Shown here in pieces: positions 36,394-44,672 of a stretch of DNA of 64,000 bases (the stretch's first letter is position 1; each line of letters opens with the position of its first letter). The position numbers and the translations under genes were made by a program. Below the pieces are notes generated by a model. It did not search any database, had not been told where the DNA came from, and saw only the letters and a list, made by a program, of their open reading frames with translations. This DNA comes from a bacterium (GTDB lineage Bacteria > Armatimonadota > UBA5829): contig JAJFUS010000033.1 of assembly GCA_021372295.1 (NCBI GenBank), forward strand, positions 1 to 64,000, written 5' to 3'.

Positions 36394-36470
36394 GGCGGAG
36401 TACCTCAGTTGGTTAGAGGACCCGGCTCATACCCGGGGCGTCGTCGGTTCGAGCCCGACCTCCGCTACCA
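36394..36470 (+). tRNA. tRNA-Met (anticodon CAT)
   Basis: A 77-nt cloverleaf. The acceptor GGCGGAG pairs with CTCCGCT (one G-U pair), and A plus encoded CCA follows. The D arm is CCTC/GAGG, the anticodon stem CCCGG/CCGGG holds loop CTCATAC with anticodon CAT (36428-36430), and the T arm is GTCGG-TTCGAGC-CCGAC. The paired first base and the lack of three consecutive G-C pairs of initiator type favour the elongator; tRNA-Ile2 (lysidine) also has a CAT gene anticodon and is not fully excluded. It ends 6 bp before the stop of the convergent xth gene. Confidence 0.93.
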
Positions 36471-36476
36471 TACCTC

Positions 36477-37268
36477 TTAAGGCATCTCGAAATCAGCCAC
36501 AATAAATGTATGGTCTGACGGCTTCTCTTTCTGACGCGGTTCGGTATCTATCCAGCAGTTTGAGCATTTGTCCGCTAGAGGTCGAGTCGCCCAAATGTGA
36601 TCCAGCCTCCAACCGATTCGCCTCTTAAACGCATTCGGAACTCGATAGTCCCAGAATGAATAAAGATTAGCCTCGCCCGGGTGATGCTGCCGGAATACGT
36701 CCACGAAACCCCACTCCTTCACGTAATCCAGCGCTGCGTGTTCCAACGGATTATAGCAAACGCTGCCCAGCAAACCATCGGGGTCGTACACGTCTATCGG
36801 CTCGCGGGCGACGTTGAAGTCCCCCACCCACACAATTGGGCAGGCAGGCGTAAACATCTGCTCAAAGTAATCGCGCATCGCCATAATCCAGGCAAGTTTA
36901 TACTCGAACTTGGGGGAATCGGTCGAGGTTCCTTGAGGAACATAAGTGTTGACGACCGTCACACCCTTTATCGTCGCCCTGATGATGCGAGCCTCTTCGT
37001 CCCACTCGGGGTTACCGGTTCCGATCGCTACATTGTCCATCGGATGCCTGCTGATAATCGCGACGCCGTTAAACGCCTTCTGACCCTTGAATGCGACCTG
37101 ATACCCGGCGTCCAATATCGCATCCCGTGGAAACTCTTCGTCCCTGACCTTCGTTTCCTGCACGCAAACGACATCGGCCTGCTGAGCGTCCATCCAGTCG
37201 AGGATGACCTGCAGGCGGTTTCTTATGGAGTTTGCATTGAAACTGGCGATGCGGAGTCGATCACTCAC
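36477..37268 (-). CDS. xth: Exodeoxyribonuclease III
   Basis: A 263-aa AP endonuclease/exonuclease. Motifs: ASFNANSIRNR, CVQETKVRDEEFP, NTYVPQGT, WVGDFNVAREPIDV, and SDHTFIVADFEMP at the C-terminus with the catalytic Asp-His. It cuts at abasic sites in base-excision repair. Its start overlaps the end of the upstream flavodiiron gene by 8 bp, so repair is coupled with an oxygen/NO-reducing protein. The 3' end abuts tRNA-Met. Confidence 0.95.
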   Translation of the reverse strand: MSDRLRIASFNANSIRNRLQVILDWMDAQQADVVCVQETKVRDEEFPRDAILDAGYQVAFKGQKAFNGVAIISRHPMDNVAIGTGNPEWDEEARIIRATIKGVTVVNTYVPQGTSTDSPKFEYKLAWIMAMRDYFEQMFTPACPIVWVGDFNVAREPIDVYDPDGLLGSVCYNPLEHAALDYVKEWGFVDVFRQHHPGEANLYSFWDYRVPNAFKRRIGWRLDHIWATRPLADKCSNCWIDTEPRQKEKPSDHTFIVADFEMP

Positions 37269-38463
37269 CGGCGCTCTCGCCTTTCATCGCGGACGCGACT
37301 TTGCGACCAAGCTCGACGCACTGGGCAAGGTCATCAACCGTCGGCACGTAATGGACTCGCACGCCGGGGTCTACTATATCGAATTTCATCTCTTCCATCG
37401 TCGCATTCAGGAGCTTTACCGACTCGCCACCCCAACCGTACGACCCAAACGCCGCTCCGATCTTATTTGCCGGACGCAAACCCTTCATATAGCACAACAC
37501 GTCCGCCATCCTCGGGAGAATGCCATTATTCAGGGTCGGCGAACCAAGCACGATAGCTTTGGAGTCCAGCAGATGGGTTATGACGTCGCTGCGATGGCTG
37601 ACCTGCATATTCATGACTTTGACGTCAACCCCCGCGCCGATCAGGCCGTCGGCGACCGCATTAGCCATACTTTCGGTGCTGTGCCACATAGTGTCATAGA
37701 CAACAATGGCCTTATTGGCAGTTTCCTGAGCGCTCCATCTGTCCCATGCCTCGATGATGCGGCCTGGGTTACTTCGCCAAATCATGCCATGGTCGGGCGC
37801 AATCATATCAAGCTCAAGCCCCATTTCACGCACGCTCGCAATCAGCTTCTGAACCAGACCAGAATACGGCAGCAGAATGTTGGCGTAATATTTGGCGGAC
37901 TGATACATCAGCTCAGACTCGTCGACCTCATCATCAAAACGCTTGGAATTGGCCCAATGCTGGCCGAAAGCATCCTGTGAGATAAGCAGCTTGTCCTCTT
38001 CAAGGTATGAAAACATGCTGTCCGGCCAGTGGAGCATTCGGGTTTCGATGAACCGCGCAGTCTTGGAGCCGAGTCTGAGTGTCTGGCCGTTCGATACAAC
38101 CTCGTATGGCCAGTCCTCACGATGAAAATGCGCAAGCAGCGCTTTTTTGCCGTTTGCCGAGCAGAACACCTTCTCGGGCTTCACAATGTCGATCACTTCG
38201 GGCAGCGAGCCCGAGTGGTCGAGCTCCACATGATTTACGACTATATAGTCGATCTTCTTTGGGTCGACCACTTGAGATATATGATCCAGCAGCTTCGCGC
38301 CGTGACCCTTTTTCACTGTGTCGAATAACGTGATCTTGTCGTCAATCACGAGAAACGAGTTATATGTAGTGCCTTTTGGAGTCGAATAGCCGTGGAAATC
38401 GCGAACATCCCAGTCCACGGCCCCGACCCAATGCACATTTTTCTTAATTTCGACAGGTTGCAT
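37261..38463 (-). CDS. Flavodiiron protein (FprA type)
   Basis: A 400-aa two-domain protein. The N-terminal beta-lactamase-like diiron domain has HVELDHSGS (H-x-E-x-D-H) and other metal ligands (HWPDSMFSY, DHGMIWRSN). The C-terminal flavodoxin domain begins VVYDTMWHSTESMANAV. These proteins reduce O2 to water or NO to N2O with electrons from rubredoxin. A rubredoxin gene lies at 40478. The role fits oxygen protection in an anaerobe. It is translationally coupled to xth. Confidence 0.93.
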   Translation of the reverse strand: MQPVEIKKNVHWVGAVDWDVRDFHGYSTPKGTTYNSFLVIDDKITLFDTVKKGHGAKLLDHISQVVDPKKIDYIVVNHVELDHSGSLPEVIDIVKPEKVFCSANGKKALLAHFHREDWPYEVVSNGQTLRLGSKTARFIETRMLHWPDSMFSYLEEDKLLISQDAFGQHWANSKRFDDEVDESELMYQSAKYYANILLPYSGLVQKLIASVREMGLELDMIAPDHGMIWRSNPGRIIEAWDRWSAQETANKAIVVYDTMWHSTESMANAVADGLIGAGVDVKVMNMQVSHRSDVITHLLDSKAIVLGSPTLNNGILPRMADVLCYMKGLRPANKIGAAFGSYGWGGESVKLLNATMEEMKFDIVDPGVRVHYVPTVDDLAQCVELGRKVASAMKGESAGE

Positions 38464-38524
38464 TTCTCAGTCCTAACTCGGCAGCCCCTTAGCGGAACTC
38501 AATGGCAGGCTAGCCTACTTCGAT

Positions 38525-40300
38525 TTATTCACCTGCGGGTCTACCTATATTCGCGTTGAACATCGTTCCCGACGCACCTTTTTTAACTTTCATAGTAACC
38601 GAACGCACTGCAATTCCCAAAACTCTTGGGTCCTGGTTGCCCTTAATAACGTCTTTAGGTGACCAATTCTTGCATTTCACGTCCAAAGTCACGCTTGAAC
38701 TGGCCGACGCAGGAATGTCGCCGGACAAGGTCATTATGCCGGATTTGTCTATGCTGATCAATCGCTTATCGTTCATATAGATCCCCGCACCTGGTTCCAG
38801 CGCGTATTGGGGCACCTTGATTTCCATTGTGACCGTGTAGCTTTTCCACGGCAACACTGGAAGCACGAGTTTCGATCCAGCGGACGACCATCTCTTTGTT
38901 GCGGTATTATCCCATTCCAAATCAGTTTCTTTTGGACCCCAGTGCGTTATATATTGATAATCGCCCAGCGTACCTATTTGCAGTCGATACCAGGCCAGGG
39001 CTTCAGCAGAAAGCTTTATCTGGTTGAGTTTGTTCCCGATTAACTGGGTTGCTTCTCCCGCGCGATTATCCACTTTAAACTTGCCCTCGGCCTGATTGCC
39101 CATCAATATAGCCGACTGCACATTCTCACCCACAGCCACATTGATGTCGCCTTCTCCAAATGTGCAGCCTTGAATAATGGCATTGCCGCCGTCCAATTCT
39201 ATCGCCGGTGACGATTTCTTCTGCACGTCCCAGGTCACAAAGTTGCATCCAATAGCGCTAAACTGCGCTTTATCGCCGCGCATCCAGACACACTTATCCA
39301 GCGGTCCCCAGAATGCACAATTGTTAAGGCTCACTTTGCCTTGGTTTTTACTAGATATTTCCAAGCCTACCGAATCATTACTGCCCCATTGCCCGACGAA
39401 TTCGCCATTTGTAATAAGCAGTCCATATGGCTGAGACTGCTCAACAAGAACTCCACGCCGACATGAGTCCGCCCCAATGCCAACGAAGTTTCCATTGCAC
39501 GAGCCTTCTTTTGACTCGGAGAACTTATATCCCACGCCATAACCAAAACAGAATGTATTGAGAACGTATTGCCAATCGGTTCTGGCAAACTCAAAAGCTA
39601 CCGAATTGGTGTTAAGCCAGCGGCAATAAGGGTCATTTGAGTCGTAAGCGACTCCAAATGGCCAGAAATGGCAGTTTTCGACGCGCCCGATATCATAGCA
39701 TTCATCGACATACAGCCCTCTCCAACTCGGGTATCCGTACACATTGCGAATCATAAACCTGCCTACGTGAGGAAATCGGATTCCTTCATAAGGGTTGACC
39801 AAACAGCAATCCAAAACTCCAACGTTGTCACAATGCTCTGCAAAAACGCAGGGTGGATATGGAACCGGTGGGACATCCTTTTGACTCCATTCCGGATAAT
39901 AGACAATAATGCCGGACAAGGTAGCCATATTTCCACGCAATTGAATGAAAGGCTTATCATCCGGTTTGCCGCGTCCGGCATAGGCCAGAAGAACGGAGCC
40001 GTTAAACTCTGGAGTATTACCCTCTCTGGCTGACGGAGGAACGACAAACGTTCCTTGAAGCGTTACTCCACCCGGTATTACAAGATTGCCGTTGATCCTG
40101 AAGTGACCGGCAGGTACCGTTACAATGCCTCCACCGGCGCTGCTCGCTTCATCCAGCAACTTCTGAAAAATCGCGGTGTTGTCCTTTATGCCGTCTCCTA
40201 AAGCGCCTGCGTCAACTACATTCCAAGTGTTCGCATGCGCGCCGCCTACAACACAAAAAACGCACACAAACAGCACCCACCCGAAAGTTAGACCTTTCAT
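38525..40300 (-). CDS. Secreted pectate-lyase-superfamily (right-handed beta-helix) protein
   Basis: A 591-aa protein with a signal peptide (about residues 1-24). The N-terminal WNVVDAGALGDGIKDNTAIF and GIVTVPAGHFRI are the opening of the Pectate_lyase_3 / glycoside hydrolase 28-like beta-helix. Many short parallel-strand repeats follow to about residue 430. The C-terminal about 150 residues look like a separate beta-sandwich. A polysaccharide-modifying or surface role is likely; the substrate is unknown. The start at 40300 follows GGAGGATAGT; an upstream frame of 19 residues is rejected. Confidence 0.8.
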   Translation of the reverse strand: MKGLTFGWVLFVCVFCVVGGAHANTWNVVDAGALGDGIKDNTAIFQKLLDEASSAGGGIVTVPAGHFRINGNLVIPGGVTLQGTFVVPPSAREGNTPEFNGSVLLAYAGRGKPDDKPFIQLRGNMATLSGIIVYYPEWSQKDVPPVPYPPCVFAEHCDNVGVLDCCLVNPYEGIRFPHVGRFMIRNVYGYPSWRGLYVDECYDIGRVENCHFWPFGVAYDSNDPYCRWLNTNSVAFEFARTDWQYVLNTFCFGYGVGYKFSESKEGSCNGNFVGIGADSCRRGVLVEQSQPYGLLITNGEFVGQWGSNDSVGLEISSKNQGKVSLNNCAFWGPLDKCVWMRGDKAQFSAIGCNFVTWDVQKKSSPAIELDGGNAIIQGCTFGEGDINVAVGENVQSAILMGNQAEGKFKVDNRAGEATQLIGNKLNQIKLSAEALAWYRLQIGTLGDYQYITHWGPKETDLEWDNTATKRWSSAGSKLVLPVLPWKSYTVTMEIKVPQYALEPGAGIYMNDKRLISIDKSGIMTLSGDIPASASSSVTLDVKCKNWSPKDVIKGNQDPRVLGIAVRSVTMKVKKGASGTMFNANIGRPAGE

Positions 40301-40320
40301 ACTATCCTCCAACCAGCTTG

Positions 40321-40362
40321 TGAAATAGGCCACCAAGGCCTCGAAATAGGCCGCCAAGACCT
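40321..40362. repeat. Two tandem 21-bp repeats upstream of the beta-helix gene
   Basis: GAAATAGGCC is followed by [A/G]CCAAG[G/A]CCTC twice in direct order (40321-40341 and 40342-40362), differing at two positions. The pair lies 21 bp before the start codon of the beta-helix gene and could be a tandem duplication in the 5' leader or an operator pair. Confidence 0.6.
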
Positions 40363-40477
40363 CTGTATAGGAACTTCTATATACTCAAAAAGAATCCCTT
40401 CTCATATCATCCTTAGTATTTACAGAACGAATATGATTTTCTCAAGCTTTCACAAATGGGTGGGCTTCGATGATCTC

Positions 40478-40639
40478 TTATTCCACGACACTGAATGAGT
40501 CTTTTCCAACGCCGCAAGTCGGACAAACCCAGTCGTCGGGCACATCCTCAAATCCGGTTCCCGGCGCAACACCGTTATCCGGGTCACCCAACTCGGGATC
40601 ATATATATATCCGCACACATCGCATATATAGTTTTTCAT
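40478..40639 (-). CDS. Rubredoxin
   Basis: A 53-aa rubredoxin with both iron-binding pairs: [19 protein letters not shown] and [13 protein letters not shown]. It carries single electrons, probably to the flavodiiron protein, superoxide reductase or rubrerythrin encoded nearby. ATG 40639 is chosen because [11 protein letters not shown] is the normal start; a GGGGAG site lies 13 nt upstream. Its start lies 24 bp downstream of the desulfoferrodoxin stop. Confidence 0.95.
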   Translation of the reverse strand: MKNYICDVCGYIYDPELGDPDNGVAPGTGFEDVPDDWVCPTCGVGKDSFSVVE

Positions 40640-40662
40640 GCTTATGACTTTACTCCCCTCGA

Positions 40663-41037
40663 TCAAGCTTTCCACAAACCGTGAATGTTGCAGTACTCCC
40701 GCACGGTGACATCAGTCGCATCCACGCAGAATTCCGCCTCCGGCGCATCGCCCGGCTTCAGGAATTGCCTGTAGGCCTTGCCGTCGGCAATTACTTCGAT
40801 CCACTCGATGTAATGCTTCTCCTCCATAGGATGCAACACGCTGCCGACCGTCACTTTTACGCCGCCGTCAATCTTCTCCACAACCGGCACGTGCTTCTCT
40901 TTGGCCGCATCCACGGTGTTTTCTACGAACAGCTTCATAGGCTCGCCGCAGCATATCATCTTTCCGCCGCCCGCATGAAGCACCTCCACAATGATGCCGC
41001 AGTGATCGCATTTATAAACTTGCAGTCTTTCAGTCAT
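40663..41037 (-). CDS. dfx: Desulfoferrodoxin (superoxide reductase)
   Basis: A 124-aa two-iron superoxide reductase. The N-terminal desulforedoxin-like site is YKCDHCG with MICCGEPM; the catalytic site includes [18 protein letters not shown] and the C-terminal CNIHGLW (Cys and His ligands). It reduces superoxide to peroxide without making oxygen. The start at 41037 follows GGAGG. It lies between rubrerythrin and rubredoxin, so peroxide made here can be removed by its neighbour. Confidence 0.95.
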   Translation of the reverse strand: MTERLQVYKCDHCGIIVEVLHAGGGKMICCGEPMKLFVENTVDAAKEKHVPVVEKIDGGVKVTVGSVLHPMEEKHYIEWIEVIADGKAYRQFLKPGDAPEAEFCVDATDVTVREYCNIHGLWKA

Positions 41038-41056
41038 TCTATAAACCTCCATTATG

Positions 41057-41084
41057 AACTCTTAGCTCTCCACTCTCCACTCTC
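41057..41084 (-). repeat. Heptanucleotide repeat (GAGAGTG)x4 between rubrerythrin and dfx
   Basis: Reading the minus strand: GAGAGTG, GAGAGTG, GAGAGCT, AAGAGTT. Same family as 16694-16721 and 63444-63490. It fills most of the 53-bp gap between the rubrerythrin stop and the dfx ribosome site. Confidence 0.75.
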
Positions 41085-41090
41085 AGCCAT

Positions 41091-41666
41091 TTACCAGTTC
41101 TCACCGAGAATCTCGAAATGAGCCTGAGGATGCGCGCAGGCCGGGCAGACCTTGATAGCCTCCTCGCCTTGGTGCAAATAGCCACAGTTCCGGCATCGCC
41201 ATACGACCGATGCGCCGCGCTTAAAGACCCTGCCCGCCTCGATATTCGCAGCCAAATCGAGATAACGCTTCTCATGCTGCCTCTCTGCGACCGCAATGGC
41301 CTCAAACATCTTCGCGATGCCCTCGAAGCCCTCTTTATACGCCACCTGAGCAAACTCGGGATACATAATCGTCCACTCGTGGTTCTCACCACCGGCGGCA
41401 GCTTTCAAGTTTTCAACAGTCGACCCGATGACTCCCGCCGGAAACGACGCAGTCACCTCGATCTCGCCGCCTTCGAGGGTCTTGAACAATCGCTTGGCGT
41501 GCTCTTTTTCCTGGTTGGCGGTTTCTTCAAAAATCGACGCAATCTGCTCGTAGCCATCTTTCTTTGCCTGGCTGGCGAAATAGGTGTATCGGTTGCGAGC
41601 CTGAGACTCGCCCGCGAACGCGGTCAGCAGATTCTTTTCGGTTTGGGTTCCCTTTAAATTGGACAT
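41091..41666 (-). CDS. rbr: Rubrerythrin
   Basis: A 191-aa peroxide-reducing protein. The ferritin-like diiron domain has FAGESQARNRYTYFASQAKK and ANQEKEHAKRLF (E and ExxH ligands) plus a second pair in AVAERQHEKRY. The C-terminal rubredoxin-like iron site is CRNCGYLHQGEEAIKVCPAC. It reduces hydrogen peroxide in anaerobes. It is the first oxidative-defence gene after the Fur-family gene and probably under its control. Confidence 0.96.
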   Translation of the reverse strand: MSNLKGTQTEKNLLTAFAGESQARNRYTYFASQAKKDGYEQIASIFEETANQEKEHAKRLFKTLEGGEIEVTASFPAGVIGSTVENLKAAAGGENHEWTIMYPEFAQVAYKEGFEGIAKMFEAIAVAERQHEKRYLDLAANIEAGRVFKRGASVVWRCRNCGYLHQGEEAIKVCPACAHPQAHFEILGENW

Positions 41667-41690
41667 TGTAATCCTCCTCGCACTGCATGC

Positions 41691-42128
41691 CTACTTGTCA
41701 TCTTTAGGATTCCGACTGGTATATGATTTACCAGGAGCCGCATTGACTCCTTCTTGATTGCGGCACCTGGGGCAAACCCCCACAAACTCGACACTGTGGC
41801 TCAACACATCGTAGCCCGTGGCCTCCTGAGCAGTTCGATCCAAATCGACCAGCAGATCCAGATCGATATCGTCCACCCGCCCGCAAACTCCACAGCGAAT
41901 GTGATAATGCGGCTTCGGATTGCCGTCGAACCTCTTCTGCGTGCCCGATACGTAAATCTTGAGAACAAGGCCACTCTCGGACATCGCTTCCAGATTCCGA
42001 TATACGGTCCCAAGGCTGATCCGAGGCATCGCTTCTCGAGCCATCTCATAGACCTCATCAGCCGTCGGATGCGACGTAACGCTTCTGAGCACATCCAGTA
42101 TTACTTTTGCCTGTCGTGACATTGCCAT
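41691..42128 (-). CDS. Fur family regulator (Fur/PerR type)
   Basis: A 145-aa regulator. The winged helix contains SHPTADEVYEMAREAMPRIS and LGTVYRNLEAM; the metal regions include HYHIRCGVCGRVDDIDL and VCPRCRN (two CxxC pairs for structural zinc). Location before rubrerythrin, superoxide reductase and rubredoxin suggests a PerR-like peroxide sensor, but Fur cannot be excluded from sequence. Starts at 42128 or 42122 are both possible; the longer frame from 42155 is rejected. A Fur-box-like site lies 31 bp upstream. Confidence 0.88.
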   Translation of the reverse strand: MAMSRQAKVILDVLRSVTSHPTADEVYEMAREAMPRISLGTVYRNLEAMSESGLVLKIYVSGTQKRFDGNPKPHYHIRCGVCGRVDDIDLDLLVDLDRTAQEATGYDVLSHSVEFVGVCPRCRNQEGVNAAPGKSYTSRNPKDDK

Positions 42129-42158
42129 TTGCAGATTTCCACAAGCCGGTGACAAGTA

Positions 42159-42176
42159 GTAACGATTATCATTATC
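42159..42176. promoter_or_regulatory. Fur/PerR-box-like operator
   Basis: Read on the minus strand this is GATAATGATAATCGTTAC, matching most of the classical Fur box GATAATGATAATCATTATC. It lies just upstream of the Fur-family gene, so autoregulation and control of the downstream rubrerythrin genes are likely. Confidence 0.65.
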
Positions 42177-42241
42177 AGTTTATAGGTTGTCAGGCTGCTT
42201 GTCAAGTGGAATTTAAGAAAAACAAGAAAATTCTCAAGGCA

Positions 42242-42269
42242 AATCCCAGCGGCACAAGCCGCTGGGATT
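42242..42269. terminator. Perfect hairpin between the STN-protein and Fur genes
   Basis: AATCCCAGCGGC (42242-42253) pairs with GCCGCTGGGATT (42258-42269) around ACAA. The 12-bp GC-rich stem follows the stop of the secretin-N-domain gene on the minus strand. The T-run is weak in that direction, so strength is uncertain. Confidence 0.55.
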
Positions 42270-42302
42270 GATGCTTAACATATGGGAAATATAGAGTGTG
42301 CA

Positions 42303-43301
42303 CTATTTATCGCAGGACATATCCGGCATTTTAGCCTGTGGTTGAGGTGACGCAGCCGGAACTTCGCCCGGTTCCACATTGGCTGTCAGAAAAATCTCGT
42401 GACGCACAAGCACATCGTATCCAGCATCACCATGCATCTTTGTATCGCCAGAAGCCACTACTATTGGCTTATCTTGTTCCAAAGCCAACGAAAAGTTCAG
42501 ATTTACTGTGGCTATGTCGAATTGGCTGATTCCTGTCCAACGGACTATTCCGGTCCCCGTTACTTGAACGCGCCCATCCGACATACACACCGGTGTAATA
42601 TTAACCGATATGATATCAGGAGCACTATCTGCAAGATTTGGGGTCTCTTTTGTAAACCATAGAGACATCGGCGATCCCTCCGGCCCCACACCCTGTGCTG
42701 ACAGACGACATTCACCCGAATGGTTTGTTTTAAGCACAAGCTTCAAACTTACAGTCTTAACCATCTTAGGAGCGACATCGAGAGCCTTTATCAACTCCAG
42801 CGCTTCGCTGACATCTTTGGCTGCACCCGCAAGAACCAGTTTGTTGTTGCTGGTGACTGTCACCGTCAGTTTGCCGGATTTGGCTAAGATCGGCGCAAGC
42901 TCGGCAGCCGTCAGATACTGCACATTTACAACTTCGCTTTTTGTGTCAGATGGGTGCTTTGCATCACGAACTCCGTTATGTCCAAATATCTGCCACACAC
43001 CATTTTCCGAATTGTAAAGTATCCCGGCTGTGTTGATGATTGCTTTAACCGCCGCATCCAGCGTAGCATTTCTGAGATGTGCAGTGACTTTCAAGTCTGT
43101 TATAGCGGGATCCAATACATAGCTCTGGCTTGTACTTTCAAATATCTGCTGAAGCGCATCATTCAGAGACATGTCTGTAATATCTATTGTGATCCTATCG
43201 CGCGCCGGAGTATCAGCCGTCCAACCTGCAACAGCAAAAGCCGCCATCAGCACGATAATTACAATCAATAGCCTGCTTACATTGGTCAGTTTCATAGTCA
43301 T
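42303..43301 (-). CDS. Exported protein with secretin N-domains, no barrel
   Basis: A 332-aa protein with a signal anchor (about residues 8-28). Next comes an STN/N0-like domain (ITIDITDMSLNDALQQIFES, then VTAHLRNATLDAAVKAII) and an N1-type domain (VVNVQYLTAAELAPILAKSG). The C-terminal 150 residues are not the secretin beta-barrel; they resemble a beta-rich domain with CMSDGRVQVTGTG. So it cannot form a secretin pore itself. It is the third gene after an ECF sigma factor and a membrane protein, suggesting an envelope-stress or surface-signal role. Confidence 0.7.
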   Translation of the reverse strand: MTMKLTNVSRLLIVIIVLMAAFAVAGWTADTPARDRITIDITDMSLNDALQQIFESTSQSYVLDPAITDLKVTAHLRNATLDAAVKAIINTAGILYNSENGVWQIFGHNGVRDAKHPSDTKSEVVNVQYLTAAELAPILAKSGKLTVTVTSNNKLVLAGAAKDVSEALELIKALDVAPKMVKTVSLKLVLKTNHSGECRLSAQGVGPEGSPMSLWFTKETPNLADSAPDIISVNITPVCMSDGRVQVTGTGIVRWTGISQFDIATVNLNFSLALEQDKPIVVASGDTKMHGDAGYDVLVRHEIFLTANVEPGEVPAASPQPQAKMPDMSCDK

Positions 43302-43310
43302 AAATCCTTT

Positions 43311-44006
43311 CTACTCGACATCCACACACACCATAATCGCATTTCCGACGCGCTTGCCGGAGCAATGCGTGGTCTCGCCGGTTTTCGGGTCGTACTTAGT
43401 ATAGCTGAAAGAGCGATCGTCTCGCGCCTTGTCCTCATCTGACGGCCACGTCACCGATACCTCCGCCACAGGCTCATCTCCTTCGTGATGCTCAGCAGAC
43501 GCCACCTGCTCTTGAGTAACACCAACCGTATCCGGTTGCAATTCCGCCTGAAGTTTCTGCGGACGACTGCTTCGGTCAACCAAAGGCAGGATCTTTTTGG
43601 GAGCATGGCGCTTTGGATCGGGTATCGAATTGTCCCGTTTCTCTTCCTTTGGAGTGATATTTATCGAGCCGGATGTCTGCTTCCTATCAGCTTGCTTGCC
43701 CGGCTTCACTTTGAACGCGGATGGAGGCACGACCGTAATGTTGGCCGGACGCGTGACAGCGGGCGGCTTGGGAGCCATCGCAACATCCACATTCGCAGAA
43801 GGAGCTTTCAGCAAGATAGCACACAATACAACTGCAACCACTGCGGATGCAAATCCCAATGCCCAGATCCAGGGCGTTTGCCCCCTAACCGGGCACCGCT
43901 CGATCTCCGCCATAACCGAAGGCCTGCAGTCGGGCGCCTTAGGAACATAGTCCGCACCTTGTATCAGCTTCTGAAGTTCAATGTCGTCATCAATTCGTTT
44001 TCTCAT
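43311..44006 (-). CDS. Putative membrane anti-sigma factor
   Basis: A 231-aa protein with a cytoplasmic N-terminus of about 45 residues, one membrane helix (about 47-66) and a Pro/Lys-rich extracytoplasmic region ending in a small domain with SYTKYDPKTGETTHCSGK. Its start overlaps the sigma factor stop by 3 bp (ATGA), the usual arrangement for a sigma/anti-sigma pair. No zinc-binding anti-sigma motif is seen. The assignment is based mainly on position and topology. Confidence 0.6.
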   Translation of the reverse strand: MRKRIDDDIELQKLIQGADYVPKAPDCRPSVMAEIERCPVRGQTPWIWALGFASAVVAVVLCAILLKAPSANVDVAMAPKPPAVTRPANITVVPPSAFKVKPGKQADRKQTSGSINITPKEEKRDNSIPDPKRHAPKKILPLVDRSSRPQKLQAELQPDTVGVTQEQVASAEHHEGDEPVAEVSVTWPSDEDKARDDRSFSYTKYDPKTGETTHCSGKRVGNAIMVCVDVE

Positions 44007-44545
44007 AGCGTTTCATCTTCCATATATGTCCGTAACTTCTCGCGAAGCAAATTCCTGGCCTTGCAACTTCGCACTCTGGCACTTCCTACGGAGCAGCCCA
44101 ATATAGCCGCTATCTCCTCAAAAGGACGCCCCTCAATCTCGCGAAGGACGATGAGCGCCCTGTGATTTGCGGGTACCTCCGCCAGAGCTCGCCTTACTGT
44201 CAAAGATGTAGCCAGCGCGTCAACACGTGCGGCATTGGCACTCGCGGTCTGATCTTCGTCCAAAGGCACTGCATCCGGCATCTTGCAGGCTTTCCTGGAC
44301 AGGCAAAGATTGACCGTAATCCTGTACAGCCAGGTTGAAAACAGACAGCCTCCGCGAAACTTGTGCAGAAAACGCCATGCACGCAGAAACGTATCCTGCT
44401 GGACGTCCGCAGCATCATCCGCATTGCCCAATATCCTGTACGCCAGAGCAAATACTCGCTCCTGGTGCATGCCTACCAGACTGTCGAACGCCGAGCAATC
44501 ACCACTCTTGGCACGCTCCACAAAATCTATGTCCGATATAGACAA
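44003..44545 (-). CDS. ECF-type RNA polymerase sigma factor
   Basis: A 180-aa sigma-70 family member with only regions 2 and 4. Region 2: YRILGNADDAADVQQDTFLR and STWLYRITVNLCL. Region 4: ALAEVPANHRALIVLREIEG and IAAILGCSVGSARVRSCKAR. The preferred start is TTG 44545, because AGAGGA lies 6 nt before it; ATG 44563 has no ribosome site. It forms an operon with the membrane protein and the secretin-N protein. Probably responds to an envelope signal. Confidence 0.92.
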   Translation of the reverse strand: MSISDIDFVERAKSGDCSAFDSLVGMHQERVFALAYRILGNADDAADVQQDTFLRAWRFLHKFRGGCLFSTWLYRITVNLCLSRKACKMPDAVPLDEDQTASANAARVDALATSLTVRRALAEVPANHRALIVLREIEGRPFEEIAAILGCSVGSARVRSCKARNLLREKLRTYMEDETL

Positions 44546-44672
44546 TACGGGTCCTCTTTTCATCTGCTACATACTTAGACTGGCGCTTTGGGCAAAACGT
44601 TAACATGCTAGAGTCTATCACATTCAATACCCAAGGTGGTGATTACGCCTCTCGCTATGATATACTTGCTTC

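Noticed and set aside
36394-36470. tRNA gene as an integration site for an island
   Set aside because: No integrase and no second copy of the tRNA 3' end were noticed in the window.
40321-40362. CRISPR-like array
   Set aside because: Only two direct copies with no spacer between them and no cas genes in the window.
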